Part shown: piece after piece, positions 41,996 to 52,975 of the stretch
Layout of the letters: every line of letters starts with the position of its first letter
How positions within the stretch are numbered: the stretch's first letter is position 1
NCBI GenBank assembly: GCA_964036045.1
Contig: OZ038388.1
Location: forward strand, 34,736,497 to 34,800,496
DNA: 64,000 nucleotides
Source of the DNA: Eutreptiella sp. 'Long Island Sound 2002'
Lineage: Eukaryota > Euglenozoa > Euglenophyceae > Eutreptiales > Eutreptiaceae
Direction: 5' to 3'
The notes under the pieces: model-generated
The model's input: the letters and a program-made list of their open reading frames with translations, nothing else
Databases searched by the model: none
Told to the model about the DNA's origin: nothing
Made by a program: the position numbers and the translations under genes

Positions 41996-42054
41996 GGCTA
42001 CCGGTGGTGGAAAACAGCCGACTGTTCGCACAGTGCGCGCACAGCTCGGGCACG

Positions 42055-42352
42055 GCGCAGGCACAGCGCACGGTGTACCCCCTGAGTCATGGCGTAGGCT
42101 GGCTGTAACTCGGATTCTGCATTAACCCCTACATTATGTACACATCCTCCAGAAGCATCGCGCACTCCCATAGCCACCGGATCCGCCCCAATGTCAAGTT
42201 GCATAGGTGCTTCACCTCGTCCATCCACCGCCTCGCGCGCATGCCGCATGCAATGCATGGCGTCGTACTGGACCTCCACCACCCTCCGGGAGATCCACAA
42301 ATGCGAACGCCGCTTGTGATTGCTCAGGCAAAAAGTCGAATCTAGTCACTTG
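42055..42352 (-). pseudogene. possible RRM-like fragment, frameshifted
   Basis: Minus strand reads VTRFDFLPEQSQAAFAFVDL, resembling the RNP1 strand of an RNA-recognition motif (FAFV-x-L/F). It then continues in a neighbouring frame as VEVQYDAMHCMRHAREAVDG and APMQLDIGADP, compatible with the RRM second helix and last strand. The frame changes near the GGTGGTGGA at 42285. Resemblance is by eye only and the N-terminal half of the domain is missing. Confidence 0.3.
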
Positions 42353-42359
42353 GAACCCC

Positions 42360-44030
42360 CCCCCCCGCCCCCGCATGGATGCCGCATACAAAAACGCAAT
42401 GTGATAATAAGTGAAGCTTGAGTTCACTACTGGTACACCAAGCAAGAACCTGAAAAGCATGGAGCAACGCGACGTTGACAATCTTCGTGAACTAGTCCAG
42501 TGCAGATATCCCACATCCAAAACCACTTACGCTGTGTCAATGGGGACTGTCAATGGGGATTGCTTGGGAGCACTTGCGGTTGTGTCCGTTCTGTCCTTTG
42601 CACCCCCCGCCTTGCACAAGCACACTGAAAGTCAGGAAAACAAAAGTCAGACAGGTACTGCGCGTAGACAAGCCCGTGTTTGCGCATGACGCGCAATGCC
42701 AAAAGAATGCATGTGGCGAACACCTGCCCATACCTCACCCCGACCACAATTGTCGCAACAAGGCACCAGAACACAATGTGCAGGCAGATTTCAGGGTAGT
42801 ATGGACGTCCTCACTGTCCATCTAGGGCATCAAGAGCTATGGAATAGAAGCCCTTTCCAACGTTGCACCAATTGTACATGCTTACCCTTTGGGATGTAAC
42901 AGCCATGCCAAGCCATGCCAGCGATAGCAAAATTAACCATGGCTGAAAATCACATCAAAGCAAATAGCATTTGGTTGCAATTGCAAGCAGAATGTTGGTA
43001 TGAGCAGGAGGAACCACCACAAGCATGATCCAGCCCCCTTTTCCCTCTACAATCGGACCACAACCGCATCACGATACATTTCTGACCACAAAAACCACAG
43101 TCAGAAAAAACCAGGAAAACGACGGTGCGACAGGTCCCATGCTTTGACAAGCTGGTGCCTACACAGACTCAGACGCATGAGGCCAAGGTCCATAGGGTTG
43201 GTACCTAGTTTGCTTCCGGATACAAACTGAGCTGGCTGTAGCACAATGCGCACATGTCCATGCACGTCTTTAGCAGAACCCATCCACATATTGCAAATGA
43301 TCCTTCATTGCAATAAGCAAACACCCTTGTATAACCCTTTTCATACAAATTCTGATCACGTGGATGCTATCAATAGAATTAAACACACTTTACACTTAAA
43401 AAAACAACGGGTCATGTGCTGCATCATCATCACAGGCAGCAATAACCTCATTGACTGCATCTTCCTCTGGTGGAATTTCACCAAAAAGAAAAAGCCTACA
43501 ATGCAACAATGGTCACTGTACAGTTCACCGTAAGAGGCACAAATTTTGCAAAATTTCGCAAAATTTCTAATTACCCAAATCACAAGATTTGGCAAACTGT
43601 CTTGCAACTTCCGAATCCCCCCCTTCCCTGCCCTGGCTTCAAATGCCCTATCTTTGTTCACACCACCTGGAAATCTACCATCAACAGACTGCAGAGAACA
43701 ACAATACAGAAGCTCGATCTTCATAGGACACCATCCAAAAATATGCGAAAATATGCAAATCTCACCAGGCACCCCGAGGCAATGCTTTAGTGATTCAGCT
43801 GCAATGCTGCAACTGCAGATGCGGACAGACTTGCATGCAACTTCGCAAAAGCGACAAAGGGGACATGGAAAAAACCAGTCATTGTGCTGAGGACATGTCA
43901 AAACAGAAGAACACAAACAAAGCTAGCGTTGCTACCAAATGCAAGGCACTGGCCAGGCCTTTGCTTAGTGATACTTGGGGGGGGGGGGGTGTTAACTTGG
44001 CCCTCCCGGATTCTGGCTGACCCACCCACC
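42360..44030. other. no supported gene
   Basis: Only short open frames on both strands. Poly-C at 42357-42367 and poly-G at 43979-43990. Confidence 0.45.
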
Positions 44031-44097
44031 CACTCTCAGACCCACCCACCCACTCTCAGACCCACCCACCCATTCTCAGACCCACCCACCCACCTGC
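44026..44097 (+). repeat. 20-bp repeat, 4 copies
   Basis: CCCACCCACCCACTCTCAGA repeated; a related CCCACCCATCCTCAGACCCC lies at 44450. Confidence 0.9.
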
Positions 44098-44580
44098 CAG
44101 ATACCCTGAGGAGGGGGGGGGAGGGGGTCACAGAGCAATTTTGGATGCAACAAATTCAGGTTGACCACTCCATAGCAGGTGCTGAACATGTGCACAACAG
44201 GGTTTGTACTTACACCCCTCTTTTGGTTGACCTGTGCTATATCCACTGGGTCACGGACAGTCCCTGATACACTGTGCTCAAGGACCATGTACAGACTGAA
44301 GTGAAAAAGTGTAAAGCAAAACAGGTCTGCACAAAGTGGCGGCATCCCCATGTGGCACAATGTGCCTCGGCCCATGAACGACATTGCCGGTCTACCAAGC
44401 TCAGGGTACCTGCATTTTTGCCAAAATCGGGGAAACCCCAGACAAACCCACCCACCCATCCTCAGACCCCCCCCCCCCCCGGGTACAGTATCAACCAGCC
44501 ACTAAGCAAAGGCCTGGCACTGGCGCTTACACAGGGTGCCGGCATGCACGCCCTGACTGACCACTCACATCAGCCAGCGC

Positions 44581-46539
44581 CTAATTGAGAACCAGGGTTG
44601 GTGCATGGAGTAACGGGGCATTCTCCAATGCAGCAAGCGCCTGAACCCCACGATTGCCAACAACGTTCTTGTAAAGATTAAGATGCAGGATACGAAGTGA
44701 AACTGCGTCTTTCAATTGGGCAAGAGCCTGTGCCCCGCTGTCTCCCACAGAATTCATGTACAAATTCAGGGTTAAAGTATGAAGTGAGGGTGCATTTTTC
44801 AGTTCAGCGAGGGCCTTAGCACCGCTGTCTCCTACGGCGTTACCGTGAAGGTTGAGGATCAATGTATGAAGTGAAAAGGCATGCTGAAATGCAGAAAGCG
44901 CCTGTGCTCCTCTGTCTCCCACGCAATTGCCCTGGAGATCAAGAGCGAGGTGGCGCAGCGAGTGTATGTCCTTGAGAGCCGCAAGCGCTTCCACACTGCT
45001 GCAGCCCATCGCAGTACCGTGCAGGTTGAGGACGAGGGTGTGAAGGGACGGCGCGTCTTTTAGTGCAGCCAGCGCCTGCCCACCTCTGTCCCCCACTAAG
45101 TTAAACGACAGATTGATGGTTAGGGTATGAAGCAGTGGGGCCTCTTTCAATGCGGCCAGTGCCTCAGCACCACTGCAGCCAATGGAATTTTCATGCAGAT
45201 CCAGGGTCAGAATTTGAAGGGAGGGCGCAGCCTTCAGTGCAGCCAGCGCCTGTGCGCCACCGTCTCCCAAAGAATTCCCCGACAGATTCAGGGCTAAAAC
45301 ATGGAGCGAGGGCGCGTCCCGCAGTGCAGCAAGCGACCGGGCGCCCCATTCCCCCACAGAATTTGCATCCAGGTTGAGGGTCAGGGAGTGAAGCAAAGGC
45401 GCAGCAGCCAATGCAGCGACCGCCTCAGCACCCGTGTCCCCCATTGAAGTGCCATGGAGATTGAGAGTCAGCGTGGCAAGTGAAGGCGCATTCTTCAGGG
45501 CCGCGAGCTCCGCGACACCAATGTCTCGCAGTCTGTTCCAATAGAGATTCAGGGTTAAGGTATGCAGATACGGCGCATCCTTGAGCGCCGCAAGCGCCCG
45601 CGCACCATTGGATCCCACCGAATTTTCATGGAGGTCGAGACTCAGTGTCTCCAGCGATGGTGCCTCCTTCAATGTAGCAAGTGCGTGGGCACCACGGTCT
45701 GACACCTTGTTCCAGTAGAGATTGAGGCCCAGGGTGTGAAGCAAAGGCGCTTCCCTCAATGCAGAGAGCCCCCAAGCACCATCGGATCTCACTGAATTTT
45801 CTGTCAAATCCAGATGCAAGGTGTGGAGGGCAGGTGCATCCTTCAATGCTCCAAGCGCCTGGGCACCGCGGTCTCCCACTAAGTTTCCATGGAGATTGAG
45901 GATGAGGGTATCAAGTGAACGCGCAGTTTTCAGTGCAGCCAGCGCCTCCGCACCACGAGGCCCCACTCCATTCCCGTGGAGATTTAGGGCAAGGGTACGG
46001 AGTGAAGGCGCATCCTTCAGTGCAGCGATGGCCTGGGCGCCGCTGTCTCCAACCGAATTGCCATGCAGATCGAGGGTCAGGGACACTAGTGAACGCGAGT
46101 CCTTCAGTGCAGCGAGGGCCTGCGCTCCGTCAGCGCCCACTGAGTTCCGATGGAGGTCAAGCGTCAGCGTGTGAAGCGAAGGCGCGTCTCTTAGTTCAGC
46201 CAGCGCCCGGGCACCGCCCTCTCCCACCGAATTGCCATGCAAATTGAGGGTCAAGGTGTGGAGAGACGAGGCAGCCTTCAGTGCAGCCAGAGCCTGGGCA
46301 CCGGCGGCTCGCACCAAACTGCCTTTTGAGAAATCCAAGGCCAGCGACCGAAATTCAGCAGGAGATGCGCTGTTGATGAAAGCGATCAAACCCTCCGCTT
46401 CCTCTTGGGATCTGCATCGTTTGGTCACATACCGCCTTCCCAAGCCCTTCCAGAGGCTTGAAGTAACTTGGCTGAGGATATCAGACTGCAAATATGCAGC
46501 AATGCACTCCCAGACATCAACAGGGAGGGTATGCAACAT
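44581..46539 (-). CDS. F-box-like / leucine-rich repeat protein, long paralogue
   Basis: Minus-strand gene, 652 codons from the ATG at 46539 (MLHTLPVDVWECIAAYL); an ATG five codons upstream (46554) is equally possible. The first 35 residues (LPVDVWECIAAYLQSDILSQ) look like a degenerate F-box comparable to that in the 34-kb gene. From about residue 80 there are 20 tandem 29-residue LRRs with consensus GAQALAALKDAPSLHTLTLN then LHGNSVGD. Each repeat is 87 bp, so the DNA is itself a diverged tandem repeat. It ends at TAG 44581-44583 inside a last short repeat. A protein-interaction role, perhaps as an SCF receptor, is inferred from architecture only. Confidence 0.9.
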   Translation of the reverse strand: MLHTLPVDVWECIAAYLQSDILSQVTSSLWKGLGRRYVTKRCRSQEEAEGLIAFINSASPAEFRSLALDFSKGSLVRAAGAQALAALKAASSLHTLTLNLHGNSVGEGGARALAELRDAPSLHTLTLDLHRNSVGADGAQALAALKDSRSLVSLTLDLHGNSVGDSGAQAIAALKDAPSLRTLALNLHGNGVGPRGAEALAALKTARSLDTLILNLHGNLVGDRGAQALGALKDAPALHTLHLDLTENSVRSDGAWGLSALREAPLLHTLGLNLYWNKVSDRGAHALATLKEAPSLETLSLDLHENSVGSNGARALAALKDAPYLHTLTLNLYWNRLRDIGVAELAALKNAPSLATLTLNLHGTSMGDTGAEAVAALAAAPLLHSLTLNLDANSVGEWGARSLAALRDAPSLHVLALNLSGNSLGDGGAQALAALKAAPSLQILTLDLHENSIGCSGAEALAALKEAPLLHTLTINLSFNLVGDRGGQALAALKDAPSLHTLVLNLHGTAMGCSSVEALAALKDIHSLRHLALDLQGNCVGDRGAQALSAFQHAFSLHTLILNLHGNAVGDSGAKALAELKNAPSLHTLTLNLYMNSVGDSGAQALAQLKDAVSLRILHLNLYKNVVGNRGVQALAALENAPLLHAPTLVLN

Positions 46540-46645
46540 GGCCTGGACCTGCATGAAGTGGCAAACACGTGTACAGCTTGACGGAGTCAAAGAGCCAAAA
46601 AGCACGCTGCTCTTATCAGCTGAAGACGCAAAGACCTGCCGCAAG

Positions 46646-48813
46646 TCAATGCTCTGTGTGGTGGTGTGTTTCCCTGCCTGGAGAACATTGTATACTGCCA
46701 GGGATGAGGCAGCCCTCTACACAGCCCATGCCCTATCCACAGCCCGTTTTCCAGAGAGTCAACAAAACGAGGTCGTTTTCAAAAAAAAAGTGCGCACAAA
46801 GAAGCACAAAGAAGGTGCATATTCGAGCGGGCCTATTCCTGAGGCCACTGCAACAACAATGATCCCAACGCCAGGCACTGGCAACAGTCTGGGCAGGGGG
46901 GTAAAGCTAACTGAAAATTGTGGAGTCCTAGATTGTTCAGAAAAAGATTGCGCGTGGCTGACTGGAGTGAGTTGAGGACTTCTGCGCCCTCAAAAGAGAT
47001 ATAAAAACCTTCCCAGTGAACTCACTTTTTGAACGTCTATTTTTTCGGTGTGTCTGTTTTTCTTTTGGATTGACATATTTCCTGCATGCAGCACGTCAGC
47101 AGGGGGGCAGTGATGCCTAGAGAAGTGAGAGGGTACAGGATGTCGGGTATTCTTTCTCGACATACAGGTGATACAGTGAGGCACAATGACTGTCAAAGGG
47201 ATGGAGTGCCCGGCAGCCACAACCCCAGGGTAGAGAGAGGGATAGAAAGGCGCCAAGCGTACATGGGACAGGGCAGGGACGAAGGGGCAGTGATCTATGA
47301 TCAATGTGTGCACAATTTAGGCATAAGTTTGCTTCCAAACAGCACACAGTGCACCATGTACAGCCTCCGCAAAGTTCTGCTGACGAAGCTCTTCTCTTTG
47401 CCTACTTGCTTGCACCTTCCACCCCAGAATCCCTGAGAGGGTGTTGTTACACGGGTGCTGCTACCCAGATACCCCCACCAATTCAGCAGGAAATAACAGC
47501 AACCACTTGGAACCCACCACGAAGCAACAAGAACCGTCTGCGAACTTCTAGGAACCATCCACAAGCCTCTAGGAATACCTCTGTGGTATTTTATGCGCCA
47601 CCAGCACTAGTGATGACAAGGTCCAAATGTGCTGGCAAGGGGTGCTAGCACAATGAATGGATCCACCCAACATGGATGGTACATGGTATGCACCGAAATG
47701 CCAACACTGCTTGAAATGTCATCCACAGAATGCATTGCTACAGAAGCAGCAGGTATGCTCTTGGGGATACAACGTTCAAAGCATGCACACTTTCAGCTGC
47801 TTGCACTGTTTGCCACTGAGTTCTCAGGCCCACTTCGCTCGCTGGAGTTTGCTGTGCTTCTTGTGTTGTCATGCTTCTGCTCTTTGTGTCTCTTACATAT
47901 CCGAAGTACCACCATCTTGAATTCAGCCCCAGAGGGTTGCATACGACACATTACACATTGTGGAGTTACTTTGCGATTTTCTGTCATTGGCCGAAGTTGG
48001 GAACAAACCCCCACCTGCCACTGTGTGCTCTCATGGCAATGTTCAAAAGTACAACATCGACATCATACTCATCAATGTGCCAGTACAGTGGCAACATGAT
48101 ACACAGGAGATAGTCATTTTAAGTTGTGCAAACCATGTATGGGGATCCCATGAAACGGGAGAGCCACGGGTCATTGGTTTAGTGGCACGAGTGTGCAATC
48201 CTAGGCTCCTCAGAACTTGGACTACTCAGGAACGGGGTAGTACTGGATTTGGAGTGAGTGGGACAGGTGGCTGCCAGCTTCTGCGCCTAACCCAGGAATG
48301 TAATGCAGGGACAGATCCCTACTTCAGACGAGCGTATGGCACACCCTCTTGTGGACCGGTGTACATGACAACCCCAGATCCCTGTTCGAGAGACTGGCTC
48401 AGGGACACCGCTTGGCTCACACCGCTGTAGGGTGGACGCCAATACCAACCGCTTTTTGATGGTCAATGGCCTCTGCACACATCTCCCTGAGGCCTTGGTC
48501 CAGCAGTGATACAAGCAGGGCAGGGAGTGAGGACACAGGTCAGGGCAGAGCAGATGAACGTTCCACGAGACCAGGCCAGCCCCACCCCCCCGGGTGGGGG
48601 GGGGGGGGGATGGGATGGGATGGGATGGACTCTTCCGGCTTTAGTGCGACAAACCCCGGGCAGGGTGGGTCCTCCGGAAGCGGCGCAGCCATCAATGAAG
48701 TCTCGGTTGGTCGAAGACGAACCTGATGAAGGACTCCACTACTGGTCACAACGGCACGGCCTCACTCACCGCACCCACACTGGGCGTAGTCGCAGCGCCT
48801 AGGGCCCGCAGAA
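46646..48813. other. no firmly supported gene
   Basis: A plus frame over about 46670-46975 (FKKKVRTKKHKEGAYSSG, LTENCGVLDCSEKDCAW) is protein-like and could be an exon. A plus frame at 47960-48430 is open but unrecognised. A G run lies at 48597-48609 after CCCCCCCGGGTGGG. Confidence 0.35.
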
Positions 48814-50935
48814 TCACTGCTGGGGAACTGAGTCCCCCACGGCCACGGCTGCGGAAGGGCGACGGTCACGAACCATTGTGGCCATGCGAGGCACCACCGC
48901 CGCCAAGGAGGGCAGAGACTCCGCCAACTGAGCGGGCAAAGAGGCCTCTGGAGCCACGACCCAGAAACGGTCCCCCAAGCGGATCTGCGTGGAGCCTGGC
49001 GGTGGCTCCACCCTGGCCCGGTAGAGGCAATGAACCACAACCTCCTCAGGCATACGTGACGCATCGTCTCCGACAACCATCAGCAACGTGCAGCGGGCAT
49101 CCCCAGGGCCATGTACCAGGTATGGGGGGGCCAGCGACGCTACCCCTAAGCCAGCCGCAGCACGGAGACAGGTGACAGAGCGGTCGTACAGGTGGAGGAG
49201 CGCTGTAAGGCACGCCGCTTCTTGCCAGCTCACCCCGAATGGCCAGTTCCACACCGCTCCGTCTGACTGGCGGTAGAACAGGTCCCACGCCTCAGAGCAG
49301 GCCTAGGCGGCGGTCGCCTCTAGGTACTCCACCATGGCACGCTGGCGGACCGCTTGAGGGAGCCACAGGGGGAGGGACTCTGTTGGCGTCAGCATGACCC
49401 CTGACCAGGTGATGTGCACTACCCCGGGGCAGGGCGGGGGGTGGTGCGCTTCGACCGAGAAGTCGTCGTGGAGGATGAACACAACCGGGGCGGACTAAGG
49501 GATTTCGATGGCAGCCCTTGACGTGGCCGCCCAGCGGATGACCCCGGCAGGGCCCGCCAAGATGAGCAGCAGGGCCCTGAACCCCGCCTACACCGCCAGG
49601 GCCACTTTGCCGCAGTGGCGGAGTACATGCTAACCCCACCCAAGGCATGACACACCACAGCCAAGGCATGACACACCAAAGAAGGGGCAGTGAAAGGTGG
49701 CACCGGCATGAGGCTGCATGGCCAGGGACGCCGGCAAGACCACGTCTCTCCAGAGCGTTGCGGAAGTCGGATCCCATGCGACCATGACGTCCAACTGCTG
49801 CCCCCAGGGGGGGGGGGGACTCGGGTCTGGATGTCAAATCCTCCCCCCGCTAACTGTTGGCCGGAGGCTCCCTTGGGGGGGGGGGGGGGGGTGGAAGGGG
49901 CTTTAGGGGGGTCGGTTGGGGAGGGGGGTCCAGGTGGGGCGATTTGGGGGGGGGGGTATGTGTCCCCAAGGCCAAGTGTTGGTCAATCACAGGCTCCCCT
50001 TACCTCCCCTTGCCCTACCTCTAACCATACCATCACCATAAACCTAAGCCTAATCTTTGCAGCGAGCTATATCGGCCATGGCAGCCATGTTGATTGGGCC
50101 AAACAAGATCCCCCAATTTCGTTCATGGCAACTTTTGCCACATCATTGCTCCCCATTTTGGAACGCAACACTAACTGTGACCCTAGCACAGAACAGTTGG
50201 TGCAACCCAATTCCGCCCAGGCGGTGAGGGGAAGTGACATGGAGGACGTTGTACGATTTGTGAACGTCGACCTTATTGAGTTCCATGCCCTCCGCCATAA
50301 GCACGAACTGCAAGCACATGGAGTCCATGGCCTTGAACATGGAGTCGTTGGGGAGAAACAAGGTGTGGTGCATCCACCGTGGGATCAGGTTGGTGTTCAA
50401 CAGCTGCACCCGCTCAAAAGCGTTCAGTGGCGGGTATTGGTATCACGCCAGATCAGCTGCGGCCGTCCCCACGAAGTCGTCACGTGCCTTTTGTTCCCAG
50501 GTCAGATGTGCCAGGAGGTGTCCAAGGTAGTGGAAGATAGGGGGTTGCAGCGGCAATCGCGCATCGCCCCACGTGATGGCATCCCTGGTCGGGGACTCTC
50601 TTCGCGCCACACCCTGACGGCGGGAGGGTGGGGCCCAACGGTACACCTGTGTCTTTGAAGGGTTCATCTTGAGGCCCAGTGTGGCAGACGGCTAACTGAC
50701 GCGCTCCAGGACGCGTTGTATCTCACGTTGGTTCGGGGAGATGATGGCGATGTCGTCGACATAGGCCACTATGGTGCTGTTGGGAAATTCCCTAGTGAGA
50801 GTCTAGTGGAAGGCCTCATACACCAGAACAAAAAGGGTTGGGGACAGGGGGCACCCCTCCTTGATGCCACGGCGCAAAGGAAAACGGACGTCTCCGTACA
50901 CCCCCGTGCTGTGGCGTAGATGGTAGCCAGCCTCC
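48814..50935 (-). pseudogene. decayed LINE-type reverse transcriptase element
   Basis: A minus frame carries RT motifs: GIKEGCPLSPTLFVLVYEAF (about 50810-50875), YVDD at 50752-50763 followed by IAIISP, then GLKMNPSKTQVYRW, FHYLGHLLAHLTWEQKA, and a thumb-like region (FERVQLLNTNLIPRWMHHTL, HRLGGIGLHQLF). This is the order in non-LTR retrotransposon RTs. The same frame breaks at TAG about 50803, TAG about 50693, TGA 50443 and TGA 50143. After a G-rich interruption (49800-50000) it resumes with protein-like text (VVFILHDDFSVEAHH, YLEATAA-stop-ACSEAWDLFYRQSD, LYDRSVTCLRAAAGLG) to 48814, with further TAGs. The 5' end is cut at 50935 by a satellite. No endonuclease domain was found. Confidence 0.75.
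49801..49975 (+). repeat. G-rich tract with GGCCGGAGGC box, copy at 52003-52040
   Basis: TTGGCCGGAGGCTCCCTTGG plus a long G run resembles TTGGCCGGAGGCCCCCTAGG plus G run at 52007-52040. It interrupts the RT element, suggesting a later insertion or expansion. Confidence 0.55.
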
Positions 50936-51680
50936 AAAGTCACAAAATACCATGAAAATGGGTTGTTTTGGGACAAAAAATGGGTCAAAAAAAGGTGAAA
51001 AATGTGTTTTTCCTCAAATGATCCTAGACCGTTTGGGGTGGCTAAACAAGTGAAATGAGCCCATTTTGAGCCCATTGCAAGCCATTTTGGCCCCTCCAAA
51101 GTGACAAAATGCCTTGAAAATGGGTTGTTTTGCGACAAAAAATGGGTCAAAAGTGGGTCAAAAATGTGTTTTTCCAAAAATGACCCGAGACCATTTGGGG
51201 TGCAGAAAAAACTGAAATGAGCCCTTTTTTGAGCCCATTGCAAGCCATTTTGGCCACTCCAAACTCACAAAATGCCGGAAAAATGGGTTGTTTTGGGATC
51301 AAAAAGAGGGCAAAAATGGGCCAAAAATGTGTTTTTCCAAAAATGACCCGAGACTATTTAGGGTGCACAAACAAGTGAAATGAGCCCTTTTTGAGCCCAT
51401 TGCAAGCCATTTTGGCCACTCCAAACTCACAAAATGCCTTGAAAATGGGCCGTTTTGGGACCAAAGATCAGTCAAACATGGATCAAAAATGTGTTTTTCC
51501 AAAGATACTTTTGGACTACTTGGGGTGCACAAACAAGTGGAATGAGCCCATTTTGAGCCCATGTTGAGCAATTTTGGCCCCTCTCAAGGCCAACAGGGCC
51601 CTGAAAATGGGCCAATATGGGACCACAAATGGCTCAAAAACGGGTCAAAACCATGGGTTTCCAAAAATAATCCTGGTGCA
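50936..51680. repeat. ~162-bp satellite, about 4.5 copies
   Basis: ATGTGTTTTTCC recurs at about 51003, 51165, 51328 and 51490 (spacing 162-163), with shared AATGAGCCC, TTGCAAGCCATTTTGGCC and AAAATGGG.TGTTTTG. 162 bp is 54 codons, so a minus frame stays open across units and fuses to the RT frame; this is a repeat effect. Confidence 0.9.
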
Positions 51681-51828
51681 GTTGTGGTGCCCAAACGGAT
51701 GAATACAGCTCATTCTGAGCCTTTTTTGAGCTGCTCTCGTCAATTTTCCACTGTGTACCTCATTTGTCGTTGAAGTCTGCTAGATGATGTTCCTTCCCTC
51801 ACCAACTCGGACCCAATTATTCAATTCT

Positions 51829-51895
51829 GGTTAGGGTTAGGACTAGGCTGAGGGTTGGGGTGGGCGTTAGGGTCAAGTGGGTTTAAAGATAGTGT
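51829..51895 (+). repeat. short degenerate TTAGGG-like stretch
   Basis: GGTTAGGGTTAGGACTAGGC continuing with GAGGGTTGGGG and GTTAGGGTC. It has the composition of degenerate telomere-like sequence but is too short and irregular to call a telomere. Confidence 0.5.
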
Positions 51896-52369
51896 TGGGG
51901 TGCAAAGCGGACAAAAATTTTCCTTGAGGCCTGTTTGGTCCCCATGGAGCGTCAGGCGCCTTTGGCGCCCATGGACACTTGAGGGCGGCACCTTTGGCAA
52001 CTAACTTTTGGCCGGAGGCCCCCTAGGGGGGAGGGGGGGAGTCCTAGAACCTGCGGAGTCGCCCCCCAAGCCGGGCCACAAAAGGCAAGATGGATGAGGG
52101 TATGAGAGGATGCACAGAAAGCGTCATTGAGCACAGGTTTGCTACACAGATCGAGGGGGGGGGGGGTTGACATTGCCTGTCAAAGGGGGAATGTTTGCCC
52201 GGCGCGCTACTTTTCTCCTAACTACCCCAACTTCAGCCCCAGATTTACCCTGTCATGGAGAAGCCCCCCAAGTAGACCACATTGCATTGCACACCTTCCC
52301 TACAAAGCACATTGCATAATAAAGCAATATCTGTGAATTCAGCAACTCCAACTGTCATTTGTATTGTAC

Positions 52370-52800
52370 TTAACAAACAACATTGGTCCCACAAGTGTGG
52401 GTGTCAATACATTCATTACAATAGTGCTCCTTGCACTCATCACAAACTGCGACGGTGGAGCGCCTTTGGCAACACAACACACACACTTCTGCCTCATCCT
52501 CTGCCTCATCTTGTGTGGCGGCCGAGTTGCTTTGGTCAGTCCAAACATGAGGCGGGACATGCTCCCATGGTCCGTAGGGGGAGGGGGGGGTGACGGACTT
52601 GCCTCCGGATGCAAAACTGTGTAAAATGCAACAAAATGCGGACTGACCGGTGCAACTCATTGGGGCCACCACGCCAGATGTTCCTAACCGAACCCCAATG
52701 CCACAACCGAGCAAATAGCTGCTCAATGCGTGCCCTATACCACCTGTGCACGTCATTGTAACATTGTTGGTGGGCTGTCAAAGTGCCCCAACTTGAGGGG
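52370..52800 (-). pseudogene. DDE transposase C-terminus with cysteine finger
   Basis: Minus strand: LTAHQQCYNDVHRWYRARIE (about 52780-52720) aligns to LTERQKEYNDVHGFYRAHIE of the 18-kb transposase, then LFARLWHWGSVRNIW and LHRSVRILLHFTQF as in the last helix of this family. After a frame change near 52570 it reads EAEDEAEVCVLCC, then VCDECKEHYCNECIDTHTC and TAA at 52370. This copy alone shows the catalytic-end helix and the complete finger together. The upstream catalytic core is missing, replaced by satellite. Confidence 0.68.
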
Positions 52801-52975
52801 CCACTGGATTGTGAGTACCTAACCCCAACTAGAGGGGCCACACAACAAAGCGTGGATTGTGAGTCCCTAACGCTAGGGGTCACCATGATGCTCCTAGTAT
52901 CTCAAAGTATGAATCTCTAGTACAGCTAGACCCCCAAATAGCTGCATTGCGCTAAGTGCGCCCCCTAAAAGGCCA
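52781..52975 (+). repeat. diverged unit of the 236-bp satellite family
   Basis: CAACTAGAGGGGCCACACAA, then CGCTAGGGGTCACCATGATG, CTCAAAGTATGAATCTCTAG and CCCCCAAATAGCTGCATTGC. The order is as in 30.8-31.5 kb, again joined to the transposase remnant. Confidence 0.8.

Noticed and set aside
44881-46174. Plus-strand frames over the LRR gene at 44.6 kb, and 34109-34978 over the other LRR gene
   Set aside because: Antisense shadows of the 87-bp repeats; serine/alanine-rich without a fold.
11278-51000. Genetic-code change with TAG read as sense
   Set aside because: TAGs inside decayed elements invite this, but the NTPase and the longer LRR genes end in TAG at sensible C-termini, and the other LRR ends in TGA. 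Decay is the simpler reading.
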